A stretch of DNA of 64,000 nucleotides from UBA1351 sp963677625. Its GTDB lineage: Bacteria; Bacillota; Clostridia; Lachnospirales; Vallitaleaceae. Position numbers and translations under genes: made by a program. The notes beneath the pieces are model-generated. The model was given only the letters and a program-made list of their open reading frames with translations. It searched no databases and had not been told where the DNA came from. Shown one piece after another: positions 44,091 to 52,531 of this stretch. Every line of letters begins with the position of its first letter. The stretch's first letter is position 1. The stretch is taken from the NCBI GenBank assembly GCA_963677625.2, contig CAXXSW010000007.1:62001-126000 (forward strand), read 5' to 3'.

Positions 44091-44119
44091 ATTCTACCAA
44101 TTAGGTCTCCTAATAACAA
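44091..44119 (-). promoter_or_regulatory. Promoter with perfect operator dyad for the membrane-protein/lipoprotein operon
   Basis: Minus strand TTGTTA (44119-44114), a 17-bp spacer and TAGAAT (44096-44091). The perfect 15-bp dyad ATTAGG-TCT-CCTAAT (44100-44114) fills the spacer, a classic repressor position. Confidence 0.6.
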
Positions 44120-44171
44120 GCTACGTAAGAATATTGTAATAAACTATAGCCTACTATCTGGCCCCCTATCA

Positions 44172-44200
44172 TTGACGCAAAATCCCATATAGAGTAAAAT
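44172..44200 (+). promoter_or_regulatory. Predicted promoter of the Ser/Thr kinase gene
   Basis: TTGACG (44172-44177), a 17-bp spacer and TAAAAT (44195-44200), about 24 nt before GGGAGG. Confidence 0.6.
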
Positions 44201-44230
44201 AGAGACAACTTTTGTGAGAGGGAGGATAAG

Positions 44231-45505
44231 ATGGACTTGAGACAAGAAATAGAAACATTCCTAAATAAACGGTCCACGGACCACTATGAAATCGCATACC
44301 CTCTTGATGGTAATAAACGGGTTTACCTAGCCAAACTCAATGGTAATACATACCGTGTCATCAAAGTCGTTGACAAGCATATGTTAAGTCCTACCTATAT
44401 CGAAACCCTTCTTAATCTAGATCTTCCCGGCATCAGCAAAATATACTTTATTGAATCTTTTCAGGATTTTTATATTGTTGTAAAAGAATATGTGGAAGGT
44501 GTTACCCTTTATGAATATATCGAAGAGAAAGGAGTCCTAAGCGAAGATGAATGTATACGTATTTCAAAAGGTCTCATTAATTCCCTTGATTATTTACACA
44601 ACTCTAAAAGCCACCTAATCTATCGTGATATTCAACCAAAGAATATTATAATCGATGATAACAGGGAAGCTATTCTCATTGATACAGAATCCATTCGCAT
44701 GTATGATGAAAGTAAAAATCAGGACACAGTTATGATTGGGACAGCAGGCTTTATTGCTCCGGAGCAGTTCGGCTATAACCAGTCCTCAGTTCAATCCGAC
44801 ATATTCAGTTTAGGTGCCTTAATGTACTATTCTTTAACATCGAAGACCCTAACCGCTGATGCAAGCAAGAATATGACCAAGAACAAGGAAGTATCCAAAA
44901 GACTAAGTAAAGTCATACTTAAGATGTCACGATTTTCACCATCCGAAAGATATAAAAATTTCACAGAAATAAAGTCTGAACTGAAGAAAATTGAGCGTAT
45001 AAAAAAACTACCGTCAGTATGGATACTCACAAATCTATTCATCATGACCTTAGTCATCATTGCTTCTATAGCAATGAATGTATACCAATATAACCAGTCA
45101 CAGACATTAGAAAATCAAATTTTCAATAAATCCAGAGACATCATTCAGCTCCAGTCTGACCTTGACGAATATAAGAGCTCACTAGAAGCTGAGCAAGACA
45201 ATTTAACAAAATCAGAAGAGACATCAACCAATCTTCAAAAAACTGTTGAAGATTTAACTGCCCAAATTCAAGACTTACAAGACCAACTAATTGAACTGCA
45301 AAAAGCATATGACATGGAAGTTGCATCTAATGATAAGACCAAAGAAACAACAGATATACCAGAAACAGTCGACGACATACCAAAAACACCTATCGACGAA
45401 GAACCTACAGATGATGAACCTAATCCAGAAGAGACTATCGATGACACAACTGAACCAATAGACGACACACCTGAAACACCAGTAGACGATGTATATAGCA
45501 ATTAA
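44231..45505 (+). CDS. Transmembrane Ser/Thr kinase with altered catalytic motifs
   Basis: 424 aa. Kinase fold (about 10-255): Lys45 in YRVIKVVDK, catalytic-loop YRDIQPKN (131-138, His to Tyr and Lys to Gln compared with HRDxKPxN), DTE (151-153) in place of DFG, and APEQF (176-180). The glycine loop is poor. One membrane helix (about 258-285), then a coiled coil (about 290-360) and an acidic Thr/Pro/Asp tail predicted outside. The Asp of the catalytic loop and the metal Asp are kept, so weak activity is possible. Convergent with a small XRE regulator. GGGAGG precedes the ATG. Confidence 0.85.
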   Translation: MDLRQEIETFLNKRSTDHYEIAYPLDGNKRVYLAKLNGNTYRVIKVVDKHMLSPTYIETLLNLDLPGISKIYFIESFQDFYIVVKEYVEGVTLYEYIEEKGVLSEDECIRISKGLINSLDYLHNSKSHLIYRDIQPKNIIIDDNREAILIDTESIRMYDESKNQDTVMIGTAGFIAPEQFGYNQSSVQSDIFSLGALMYYSLTSKTLTADASKNMTKNKEVSKRLSKVILKMSRFSPSERYKNFTEIKSELKKIERIKKLPSVWILTNLFIMTLVIIASIAMNVYQYNQSQTLENQIFNKSRDIIQLQSDLDEYKSSLEAEQDNLTKSEETSTNLQKTVEDLTAQIQDLQDQLIELQKAYDMEVASNDKTKETTDIPETVDDIPKTPIDEEPTDDEPNPEETIDDTTEPIDDTPETPVDDVYSN

Positions 45506-45508
45506 AAA

Positions 45509-45543
45509 GGAAATACACAGGATTTATACTTCCTTGTATTTCC
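45509..45543. terminator. Bidirectional terminator between kinase and XRE genes
   Basis: GGAAATACA (45509-45517) pairs with TGTATTTCC (45535-45543). A-rich sequence precedes and T-rich sequence follows, so it can end both convergent genes. Confidence 0.65.
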
Positions 45544-45547
45544 CCCT

Positions 45548-45976
45548 TTAATTAAGTTGAAACAAAGGCTTCTCGTGATTCTCACATAAAAGATCGTTCA
45601 CCTCAAAAGTTGTCATTTGTTTATTAATTGCAAAAATAATTATACTATCTCTCTTCACTTTTGGATAAAGACTGGAATGTGCAAACAAACGAAGTAATTC
45701 GTTAGTCCCATCAAGTTCAAGTTTCATGGCGAAACATATCTGAAGTAGTTTATCTCTCGTCGGAATTTTCTCACCACCGAAGATCTTATATATATATGAT
45801 CTAGATAATTGTGTTTGATTAATAATATCTGTCTTGGTCAGGTTCTTCTCCATCAACAGGTCTTCCAAGACTTCTATCTGCTTTTTATTATGAAAATCTT
45901 TTTTGAATTTGTTAAAGAAATCGTTAATACTTGTATTATTTTTCAAATAATCCATTAACTGTTCTGTCTTATGCAA
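45548..45976 (-). CDS. Small XRE-type regulator linked to the kinase
   Basis: 142 aa from TTG 45976, behind AGAGGTGAAAAAC. Helix-turn-helix (about 45-105: MEKNLTKTDIINQTQLSR, SYIYKIFGGEK) and a C-terminal pattern LLRLFAHSSLYPKVKRDSIIIF...EVNDLL, a family I recall as frequent beside Ser/Thr kinases in Clostridia. It may receive a phosphorylation signal from the convergent kinase. A perfect GTCTAC-TTTTA-GTAGAC dyad sits upstream. Confidence 0.8.
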   Translation of the reverse strand: MHKTEQLMDYLKNNTSINDFFNKFKKDFHNKKQIEVLEDLLMEKNLTKTDIINQTQLSRSYIYKIFGGEKIPTRDKLLQICFAMKLELDGTNELLRLFAHSSLYPKVKRDSIIIFAINKQMTTFEVNDLLCENHEKPLFQLN

Positions 45977-46020
45977 GTTTTTCACCTCTCAACCAAATAT
46001 CTCTTTTATAACCTAACTAT

Positions 46021-46093
46021 ATTATACCTTTTTTAACTAAATAAGAAAAGTCTACTTTTAGTAGACCAAATCATCTGTCTGGCTAGCTATAAT
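46021..46093. promoter_or_regulatory. Divergent promoter region with operator dyad
   Basis: Minus-strand -10 TATAAT at 46026-46021 for the XRE gene and plus-strand TATAAT at 46088-46093 for the secreted protein. Between them is the perfect dyad GTCTAC-TTTTA-GTAGAC (46050-46066), close to both expected -35 positions. Confidence 0.55.
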
Positions 46094-46151
46094 TAGTTCA
46101 TCAGTTAACCATTCATTGATCTTAAAATTTTCATTGATGAGGAGAGTATGT

Positions 46152-47579
46152 ATGAGCAAATATCTATCGTTGTTAGCCATGGTGATTTTTATAAATCAAC
46201 CCATTATGGCATCAAATCAAGCTTTAACCACCAGACCTAGCTTTCAAGACGAGCTTGGGGCCGTAAAACCTTATGACATCAAGCAAATGCTAACTCCTGT
46301 TGAGGGGCAGGGTTACAGATACACCCAGAACACTTATCAATTCGAGGGGAACGGTTACTACTTTTGCAGACAAATTGACTATCTAGACGACATAAAAGAT
46401 TACAGAACCAGCTTCTATATTCCAGGTAAGGAAGGCACCTTACGCCACTACAAAAACGGCAAGCTAATTGAACAGCCTCTAAAAAATGGCAAGTTACCAA
46501 CAGGAAGTAAACTCTTTATTGATACCGATGCCTATTCTTATATATTAGGTCAAGGTTACAACTACGAAGAACTGGAAGATGGAACTGTTCAAAGCCTAGG
46601 GGCCTCCTCCATATATATTAAACAGTTTGAGGATCGCTGGCGCATTACCTATGTTTTTGATAAACATCCCGGTACTTTTGGAATCATGTGGGGAGTTGGG
46701 TCACCAAAGCAACTCGTTGACTTTGATTACGGAAGCAACAAAGATATCTGGGCAGCTTATGATTTAGACGACAATGCCAGAATTCTTTTGGATGGCTATT
46801 ATTTTAAATCCCCAGATTCCTACATTCCATCCACCTCAAATTCCTATTGGAAAATACCTTCTATGTACCTTGCATCTTCCTTTGTAAAAACAGGGGGGTC
46901 ACTAGCCTCAGATCTTATGGGCCAATCTCTTCTTTTTACAGGATTAAGGAACATAAACACTCAAGGTTATTTTCCTTCTCTACCTAAAAGTCGATGGCTA
47001 TTTGATACTTATAATATAGAAGGTGGTTTTTTTGACACACGTTTTAACGCTGACATGATTGAAACATATTTGTTAGCTTACAACAAGTTTGGACACCCGG
47101 AATTTCAAGAAGCCTATAAAAGGCTAATCACCCATTACACAAATCATATCCGGTCTAATCATTTTACCTTTACAAGCGGCACTGATATTGGATGGCTAGT
47201 CAGCGACTACAGCCACCCAGACCTAGAAACCAAGACCCACTCTTCACTCAACCATCAACTTCAAGCTATTCATATTTATTTAAGCTATTATGAAGTGGAA
47301 CACGATTCTAACTACTATGATTATGCAAAAAAAATGCTAACTGGCATCAAATTAACTAGAGACCTATGGATCATGGATAGTGGGAATTTAGAATATGCCT
47401 TTCTTCCAAACGGAAAAATGGGCTATTCAGATTATCCCTACCTAACCTATAACGACTTACAAAAAGTACAAGACGATTTGATTAGAATAGATGGCCAGCC
47501 TGATCCAGATCTGGCAAAGCTTTCTGAATCCAAGCTCCAATGGATGGAAGCGTGTGGTATTTCAGGATACCGAAAATAA
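46152..47579 (+). CDS. Secreted protein with toroid-like C-terminal domain, possible carbohydrate enzyme
   Basis: 475 aa from the ATG at 46152, with GAGGAG upstream. Signal peptide of about 20 residues ending MAS. The N-terminal part is beta-rich (about 60-270). The C-terminal part (about 290-440) is helical, with FFDTRFNADMIETYLLAYNKFG, HYTNHIRSNHF and THSSLNHQLQAIHIYLSYYE, reminiscent of the alpha/alpha barrel of glucuronyl C5-epimerase-like and related sugar enzymes. Exact family not recognised. Divergent from the XRE regulator gene. Confidence 0.7.
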   Translation: MSKYLSLLAMVIFINQPIMASNQALTTRPSFQDELGAVKPYDIKQMLTPVEGQGYRYTQNTYQFEGNGYYFCRQIDYLDDIKDYRTSFYIPGKEGTLRHYKNGKLIEQPLKNGKLPTGSKLFIDTDAYSYILGQGYNYEELEDGTVQSLGASSIYIKQFEDRWRITYVFDKHPGTFGIMWGVGSPKQLVDFDYGSNKDIWAAYDLDDNARILLDGYYFKSPDSYIPSTSNSYWKIPSMYLASSFVKTGGSLASDLMGQSLLFTGLRNINTQGYFPSLPKSRWLFDTYNIEGGFFDTRFNADMIETYLLAYNKFGHPEFQEAYKRLITHYTNHIRSNHFTFTSGTDIGWLVSDYSHPDLETKTHSSLNHQLQAIHIYLSYYEVEHDSNYYDYAKKMLTGIKLTRDLWIMDSGNLEYAFLPNGKMGYSDYPYLTYNDLQKVQDDLIRIDGQPDPDLAKLSESKLQWMEACGISGYRK

Positions 47580-47677
47580 CTTTTTTAAGTGAATAACATT
47601 TGTTCATGCCTGTCATACGATTCAAGTTAATCTATGGCAGGTTTCTCCTTGTCAGAAATTCTATCTAATCATACGGA

Positions 47678-48538
47678 TTAAACCTTCACCCTAAAACGAC
47701 ACCGCATATGGCCCTTTAGTACAGATTCAAGAACCTCTACATGAAGATCTTTTCCCATAATCACTTCAAATGGACGCTTGGCAAAGCCTGCACTACAATA
47801 ACACCAATCACCGTCTATTTCTTTTCCTGACTTTATTGCAGCCCTAGCCAATCCGCAGTGGCAATAGGCTGATCGCTTTTCTATATCATTAGTACCATGT
47901 AAAAATTCAACTGTATCATAAGGAATCTTAGTAATATACAAATAACCATCTTTGTATGTTGCCGATAGCATCTCAGGATGATCTTTCACATAGTCAACGA
48001 CTTCCTGAGTAATAATCTGTTCAAACCAAACCTTATCCTGGTCACAGTGTTCCTGTAAAACTGCTACCTTTCTTTCATGACGATCTTTAAGATATACCTC
48101 TAGACTTTCAGCTTTTTCATAAAACTCCTTTTCTGAAAAAAAAGCTTCATCTGGAATTTCATGATGATTATCAGTCAAAGCTTCCAAGGCTTTTTCTCCT
48201 AGATGTTCCTTAAGAAATACCGTCATATCTTGGGCAAAGTCCGGCAATTGACTCATAGGAAGCCCCTCCCTTGGATACCTATATTCTGGTACTTGGCCAG
48301 GAGCCAATTTACACGCCTTTCTATATATACTTTCAAGAACCCCTAATCGTCCTAAAAGGGACAAACCATAAACATATACGTCACGATTAATAGCTTTCAT
48401 CTCTCGAAAAATAAGCAACATATCGTCTACACCAAGTTCTTCTCTTGATAAAAAGGCATCCATATCTTCTGGCTTTAAGCTTTTCTTAGAAATACCACTT
48501 TCCTTAATATATTTCTCAAAACTTTCTACTTTATCCAA
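47678..48538 (-). CDS. DUF6144-like cysteine-containing protein
   Basis: 286 aa. The N-terminal half is helical. The C-terminal part has SAYCHCGLAR, WCYCSAGFAKRPFEVIMGK and VEVLESVLKGHMRCRFRV, a pattern resembling V4R/hydrolase-like domains and, as I recall, DUF6144. Two CxC-type pairs could bind metal. Reaction unknown. Followed in the other direction by a hairpin region; 22 nt after a TfoX-C gene, probably one operon. Confidence 0.65.
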   Translation of the reverse strand: MDKVESFEKYIKESGISKKSLKPEDMDAFLSREELGVDDMLLIFREMKAINRDVYVYGLSLLGRLGVLESIYRKACKLAPGQVPEYRYPREGLPMSQLPDFAQDMTVFLKEHLGEKALEALTDNHHEIPDEAFFSEKEFYEKAESLEVYLKDRHERKVAVLQEHCDQDKVWFEQIITQEVVDYVKDHPEMLSATYKDGYLYITKIPYDTVEFLHGTNDIEKRSAYCHCGLARAAIKSGKEIDGDWCYCSAGFAKRPFEVIMGKDLHVEVLESVLKGHMRCRFRVKV

Positions 48539-48560
48539 ATCTATTCCTCCTACCTAATTA

Positions 48561-48806
48561 TTACTCACTATCATACTTTGCCTTCACCACAGCCCGCTCT
48601 TCTTTTGGAATATCATGCCACCGAATCCCACGAATAGCCCCCTCTAAAGCATACAACTTATTATAGCAAGCATTTCCACTAGCTCCAATCCTTCTGGTAG
48701 CCTCTACACTTCCAAGAGCCTTTAGGTCTTCTACACTCTCAATTCCAATACTTTCCAATTCCTTCTCCAAGGTCTTACCAATATTAGGAACTCCTTTAAA
48801 CGACAT
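48561..48806 (-). CDS. TfoX C-terminal domain protein
   Basis: 81 aa, a stand-alone TfoX-C domain: VPNIGKTLEKELESIGIESVEDLKALGSVEA and YALEGAIRGIRWHDIP are the family pattern (helix-hairpin-helix-like). Many Firmicutes have such orphans; a link with competence is unproven. AGGAGG lies before the ATG. Confidence 0.92.
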   Translation of the reverse strand: MSFKGVPNIGKTLEKELESIGIESVEDLKALGSVEATRRIGASGNACYNKLYALEGAIRGIRWHDIPKEERAVVKAKYDSE

Positions 48807-48918
48807 TACACATCCTCCTTTTCATATTTAGCAACTATAGCAAACATTCCAACAGCCTCTTGTATAACCATCACAAAAAACACATTCCAGCAAATGCCAT
48901 TTTGATAACAATTAACTA

Positions 48919-48947
48919 TTGACTATATGACTATATCGTAATATAAT
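48919..48947 (+). promoter_or_regulatory. Strong promoter of the CoA-disulfide reductase gene
   Basis: TTGACT (48919-48924), a 17-bp spacer and TATAAT (48942-48947), leaving a leader of about 130 nt with interleaved complementary segments. Confidence 0.75.
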
Positions 48948-48995
48948 AATATACAGAAAAACATATATGGATATATATAAGAAAATTATAACATT

Positions 48996-49045
48996 AATGG
49001 TTACTCTTTCAAACAATAATTGTAGACGTCAACCATTGATTGTTT
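48996..49045 (+). other. Interleaved complementary segments in a 5' leader (possible pseudoknot)
   Basis: AATGGTT (48996-49002) is complementary to AACCATT (49031-49037), and AAACAAT (49011-49017) to ATTGTTT (49039-49045). The a-b-a'-b' order gives either a pseudoknot or two exclusive hairpins, ending about 35 nt before the start codon. Confidence 0.4.
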
Positions 49046-49083
49046 AAAATTTACCAAAGAACGAACAAAAAAGGAGAATCACA

Positions 49084-51087
49084 ATGGAAAAAATCATCAT
49101 CATAGGTGGTGTTGCTGCCGGTGCAACAGCTGCTGCAAAAGCAAGAAGACTTTCCTCAGACGCGCAAATCACTATCCTTGAAGCAGGTCCTGACATTTCA
49201 TTTGCAAACTGTGGACTTCCCTACTATATCGGTGGAGATATTAAAAACCGATCCAAATTGATTTTACAAAGTCCCGAAAGTTTCAAGGATCAATATCAAA
49301 CAGATGTACACCTCTATACAAAAGCAACAGAAATCGACAGGGAAAACCAAATCGTTCATACTGAAGACGTGGTGACCGGTCACAAGAGAACATTTGAATA
49401 TACCAAACTTATTCTTGCCCAAGGTGGAAAACCCATCGTCCCTCCCCTTCCCGGTGCCGGTCAAGATCACGTATTCCAACTATGGACCTTAGATGACATG
49501 GATACAATTGATGAATATATAAGCAAACAGAAGCCTGAAACTGCAGTCGTTGTTGGTGGTGGTTTCATCGGTCTTGAAATGACTGAAGCCTTAGCAAAAA
49601 GAGGCATGAAAGTATCAGTTGTGGAAATGATGCCCCATGTGATGGGTATTATGGAAGCTGAGATAGCAGGTTTCATCCAAGAAGAACTTATGTCCTACGG
49701 TATAGATCTTTATACAGAAAAAGCCGTTACCGAAGTCGGTCCTAACGATGTTAAACTTAATGATGGTTCTTCAGTAAAGGCTGACATGGTCCTTATGTCC
49801 ATCGGTGTACGTCCAACCCTTCAATTGGCAAAAGAAGCAGGTCTTGAACTTGGTGAAGCAGGTGGTCTTCTTGTCGATTCAAGTCTCAAAACTTCCGATG
49901 ATAACATCTATGCAGCAGGTGACATGATTGAGCTTGAACACCGTATCATGGGTAAAAAAGTTCGTATCCCACTTGCAGGACCAGCTAATCGTCAGGGTAG
50001 GATTGCCGCTTCCAATGCACTTGGTTTCAAAAAAGAATACAAGGGTGCCATCGGTACTTCAATTGTTAAAGTCTTTGAAGCTGTTGCAGGTATCACTGGT
50101 CTTTCCTTAGCTGCAGCGAGAGCTGAAGGATTTAATGCAGACGCTATCGTTGTTCACAAGGAGCACCATACCACCTACTATCCAGGTGCAAAAATGGTAT
50201 CTATCCAAGTTGTATATGATAGGGAAACAGGCCGTATTCTTGGTGGACAAACAGCTGGTTATGAAGGTGCTGACAGAAGACTTGATGTTCTTGCAACCGC
50301 TATTGCTGCTAAGCTTACTGTTTCTGACCTATCAGACATTGATTTTGCTTATTCTCCACCACTTGGTAATGCCAATGATGGTATTAACATGGCTGCCTTC
50401 GTAGCAGAAAACCGTATGTCTGGCTATTCACCTTCCTTAACAGTCGTTGAACTCGATGACTACCTAAAAGGTAAAAATCCAATTTGGATCGATGTCAGAG
50501 ATGTATTTTCATACAAAAAAGCACATGTTGAAGGAGCTTCCAATGTACCTTTAGAACTTCTTCCATCTGTACTTAATCAGATCCCTACTGACCGTCTCAT
50601 ACTCGTTTACGATGCAACAGGCAAAAAAGGTCATCAGGCTCTTCGAACTCTTTTTGGAGCAGGATTTGAAAATGTTATTAACATCAGCGGTGGTTTCCTA
50701 AGTTTAACAAATTACTCAAGGTCTGTAACACCTAAGAACTTCTTAGTGCACTTACCTAAATTAGAGTTGAAAACCATTGGTGGCCAAGAAGAAGAAAGTG
50801 AAATTAAAGAAGAAACCACAAAAGTTGAAGATACAAGCGGACCACTAATCATCGATGTTAGGACTCAAGACGAATATCTCTTTGGAGCATTTCCAGGAGC
50901 TGTCAACATCCCTCTTGATGTTCTTCAAAATCGTGTTGGCGAACTTGGTGCCAAAGACCGTAAGATTATCCTCTACTGTGCTTCCGGTGCTAGATCTGCC
51001 TATGCTATGCAAATTCTTGGCTCCATGGGCTTCACTAATCTAGAAAATGGTGGTAGCTTAAACCGTATGATGACAAGCTATCAATAA
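49084..51087 (+). CDS. CoA-disulfide reductase-like flavoprotein with two rhodanese domains
   Basis: 667 aa. FAD/NAD fold with IIIIGGVAAGATAAAKARRL, active Cys in SFANCGLPYYIGG (about residue 43), a second dinucleotide site VVVGGGFIGLEM, and IYAAGDMIEL. A dimerisation domain ends near 445. The first rhodanese domain (about 460-555) lacks the usual Cys (VYDATGKKG). The second (about 583-665) has it (ILYCASGARS, near 630). Reduces CoA disulfides, persulfides or polysulfide with NAD(P)H; related enzymes are CoADR-RHD and Npsr. AAGGAG lies before the ATG. Monocistronic. Confidence 0.9.
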   Translation: MEKIIIIGGVAAGATAAAKARRLSSDAQITILEAGPDISFANCGLPYYIGGDIKNRSKLILQSPESFKDQYQTDVHLYTKATEIDRENQIVHTEDVVTGHKRTFEYTKLILAQGGKPIVPPLPGAGQDHVFQLWTLDDMDTIDEYISKQKPETAVVVGGGFIGLEMTEALAKRGMKVSVVEMMPHVMGIMEAEIAGFIQEELMSYGIDLYTEKAVTEVGPNDVKLNDGSSVKADMVLMSIGVRPTLQLAKEAGLELGEAGGLLVDSSLKTSDDNIYAAGDMIELEHRIMGKKVRIPLAGPANRQGRIAASNALGFKKEYKGAIGTSIVKVFEAVAGITGLSLAAARAEGFNADAIVVHKEHHTTYYPGAKMVSIQVVYDRETGRILGGQTAGYEGADRRLDVLATAIAAKLTVSDLSDIDFAYSPPLGNANDGINMAAFVAENRMSGYSPSLTVVELDDYLKGKNPIWIDVRDVFSYKKAHVEGASNVPLELLPSVLNQIPTDRLILVYDATGKKGHQALRTLFGAGFENVINISGGFLSLTNYSRSVTPKNFLVHLPKLELKTIGGQEEESEIKEETTKVEDTSGPLIIDVRTQDEYLFGAFPGAVNIPLDVLQNRVGELGAKDRKIILYCASGARSAYAMQILGSMGFTNLENGGSLNRMMTSYQ

Positions 51088-51143
51088 TAAAAGTCCTCAT
51101 GCTATACTTCTAATTTTTCAACTATATTTCTAACAATAAAGAG

Positions 51144-51170
51144 GCTTTGCCTCCTTCGCTTCGCGATAGA
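51144..51170. repeat. Short hairpin-plus-tail element, copy 2
   Basis: GAGGC-TTT-GCCTC hairpin followed by CTTCGCTTCGCGATAGA, resembling the element at 29239-29269 with a changed but still paired stem. Confidence 0.4.
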
Positions 51171-51176
51171 ACAATA

Positions 51177-51221
51177 AAAGGAGTGTTTCTTAGGCATATA
51201 ACACCTAAGAAACACTCCTTT
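51177..51221. terminator. Strong bidirectional terminator
   Basis: Perfect 18-bp stem (51177-51194 with 51204-51221) and a 9-nt loop. A-run on one side and T-run on the other serve the convergent CoA-disulfide reductase and AhpD-like genes. Confidence 0.92.
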
Positions 51222-51275
51222 ATATTCTACTCTTAAATAATCCTATAAGTTCCTCCGCCATGGCAACTTTTCTAA

Positions 51276-51860
51276 CTAACTGTCTTTACCTACCATAAAG
51301 TCCAAATCACACGTCTCTAAAAAGCCTGCTGGTGGAATACCAAAACCTTGAATCACCCTAGTCCAATAATCTACCTGAGCAAGTGTAGTAACAATTGTGG
51401 CAAATTCCTTTTCAGTGAACACCTTCTTCATAGCTTTTACCACGCGTGGATTATGCTTAATAGGTGTTCTAATAAGCCCTCTTATATAAGCTAATATCAA
51501 TTTTTCTTCAATAGATAGGGTCTCAACTTGACTAAGTTTTAACCTTCCCTGCATACACTGAACTTCCTCTTCACTTATGTTATAATCCCTAAAATTGGCA
51601 CTATTCATATCGATACAAAAAGGGCAGGTAACAAGAAGACTCACCTGCATTCTAATCAATTTCAACGTCCTTGGCGAAAGTTTACCAGCCTTATGTGCAA
51701 CTAAACCTTCCAAGATCATAGAAGAAATAAAAGCCTTAGGCGTCCATAACAATAACCTGGCTGGCATCATTTTTTTACCAATCTTATTCTCTACAAATAT
51801 AATAATCCTATCAAGAATCTTTGGAATTTGGGGCGCTTTAATAAATGGTTCTCTAATCAC
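51276..51860 (-). CDS. AhpD-like / carboxymuconolactone decarboxylase family protein
   Basis: 194 aa from GTG 51860, with GGAGGT 7 nt upstream. Helical CMD fold with a redox pair CPFC in LLVTCPFCIDMNSANF; the His usually following the pair is Asn here, so peroxidase activity may be altered. Also typical EEKLILAYIRGLIRTP. Starts 31 nt after the DJ-1-like gene; they probably form an oxidative-stress operon. Confidence 0.88.
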   Translation of the reverse strand: MIREPFIKAPQIPKILDRIIIFVENKIGKKMMPARLLLWTPKAFISSMILEGLVAHKAGKLSPRTLKLIRMQVSLLVTCPFCIDMNSANFRDYNISEEEVQCMQGRLKLSQVETLSIEEKLILAYIRGLIRTPIKHNPRVVKAMKKVFTEKEFATIVTTLAQVDYWTRVIQGFGIPPAGFLETCDLDFMVGKDS

Positions 51861-51891
51861 ATGTATGACCTCCTTTGTAAGGTCTTGCTAA

Positions 51892-52449
51892 TTAATCCTG
51901 AATTTCAAAATTCATAAAGAAATTTACGGTCTCATCCATGTCTTCTTCATCCTTATAAATATCCATAAGTTGGCCTAGTGTAATAGCAAACTCTGCATAT
52001 CCACTTGGTTGAGCTGTCACAATATGTCCGTCAACAACCACATTCTTCTTTACATATAAATCCGGATCAAAAGGAGAATCCTCTGTCCTTGACAAGCTGG
52101 TCGTATATTCTCTGTCTTTAAGAGCACCGGCTCTGGCAAGATGAACAGTTCCGGAACAAATAGCAGCCAACAAGGTATTCACTTCATCCCCTTGTCTTAT
52201 CAAGTCATAAAAAGCTTCGTTTCCTTCAAGAACTGCCGGATCACCCCCAGGAATAATAAGAACATCTTCCTCAAGAATCTTGACCTCACTGGCGAGCATA
52301 TCAGGAACTACCGTCAAACCTTCAATACTTCTAAGGGTTTCCCTCGTAAGTCCTAAGGTTTTGACTTCCATACCCGTTCTTAAAAGATACATAGCCAAAA
52401 CCACTTCAAAATTCGCAAATCCATCATATAGCATTACATAAGTCGTCAT
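51892..52449 (-). CDS. DJ-1/PfpI family protein
   Basis: 185 aa. Nucleophile-elbow Cys in AAICSGTVHLARAG (about residue 96), acidic partner in the N-terminal YDGFANFEVV (Glu), and VLIIPGGDPAVLE. The family includes glyoxalase III, chaperones and amidases; stress function is likely, exact activity unknown. GAGGAATTGAA lies before the ATG. Confidence 0.9.
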   Translation of the reverse strand: MTTYVMLYDGFANFEVVLAMYLLRTGMEVKTLGLTRETLRSIEGLTVVPDMLASEVKILEEDVLIIPGGDPAVLEGNEAFYDLIRQGDEVNTLLAAICSGTVHLARAGALKDREYTTSLSRTEDSPFDPDLYVKKNVVVDGHIVTAQPSGYAEFAITLGQLMDIYKDEEDMDETVNFFMNFEIQD

Positions 52450-52531
52450 TTCAATTCCTCATATTTCACAAACACAATTCAATTATCCAGCCTCCCTGTT
52501 CTCAGGTCTAAGACCTCAATACAGGTATATA

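Noticed and set aside
44231..45505. Calling the kinase a definite pseudokinase
   Set aside because: Lys45, the catalytic-loop Asp and the metal-binding Asp are present; only secondary motif residues are changed.
49264..50404. Alternative frames inside the CoA-disulfide reductase gene
   Set aside because: Overlapped by a well-conserved flavoprotein; codon shadows only.
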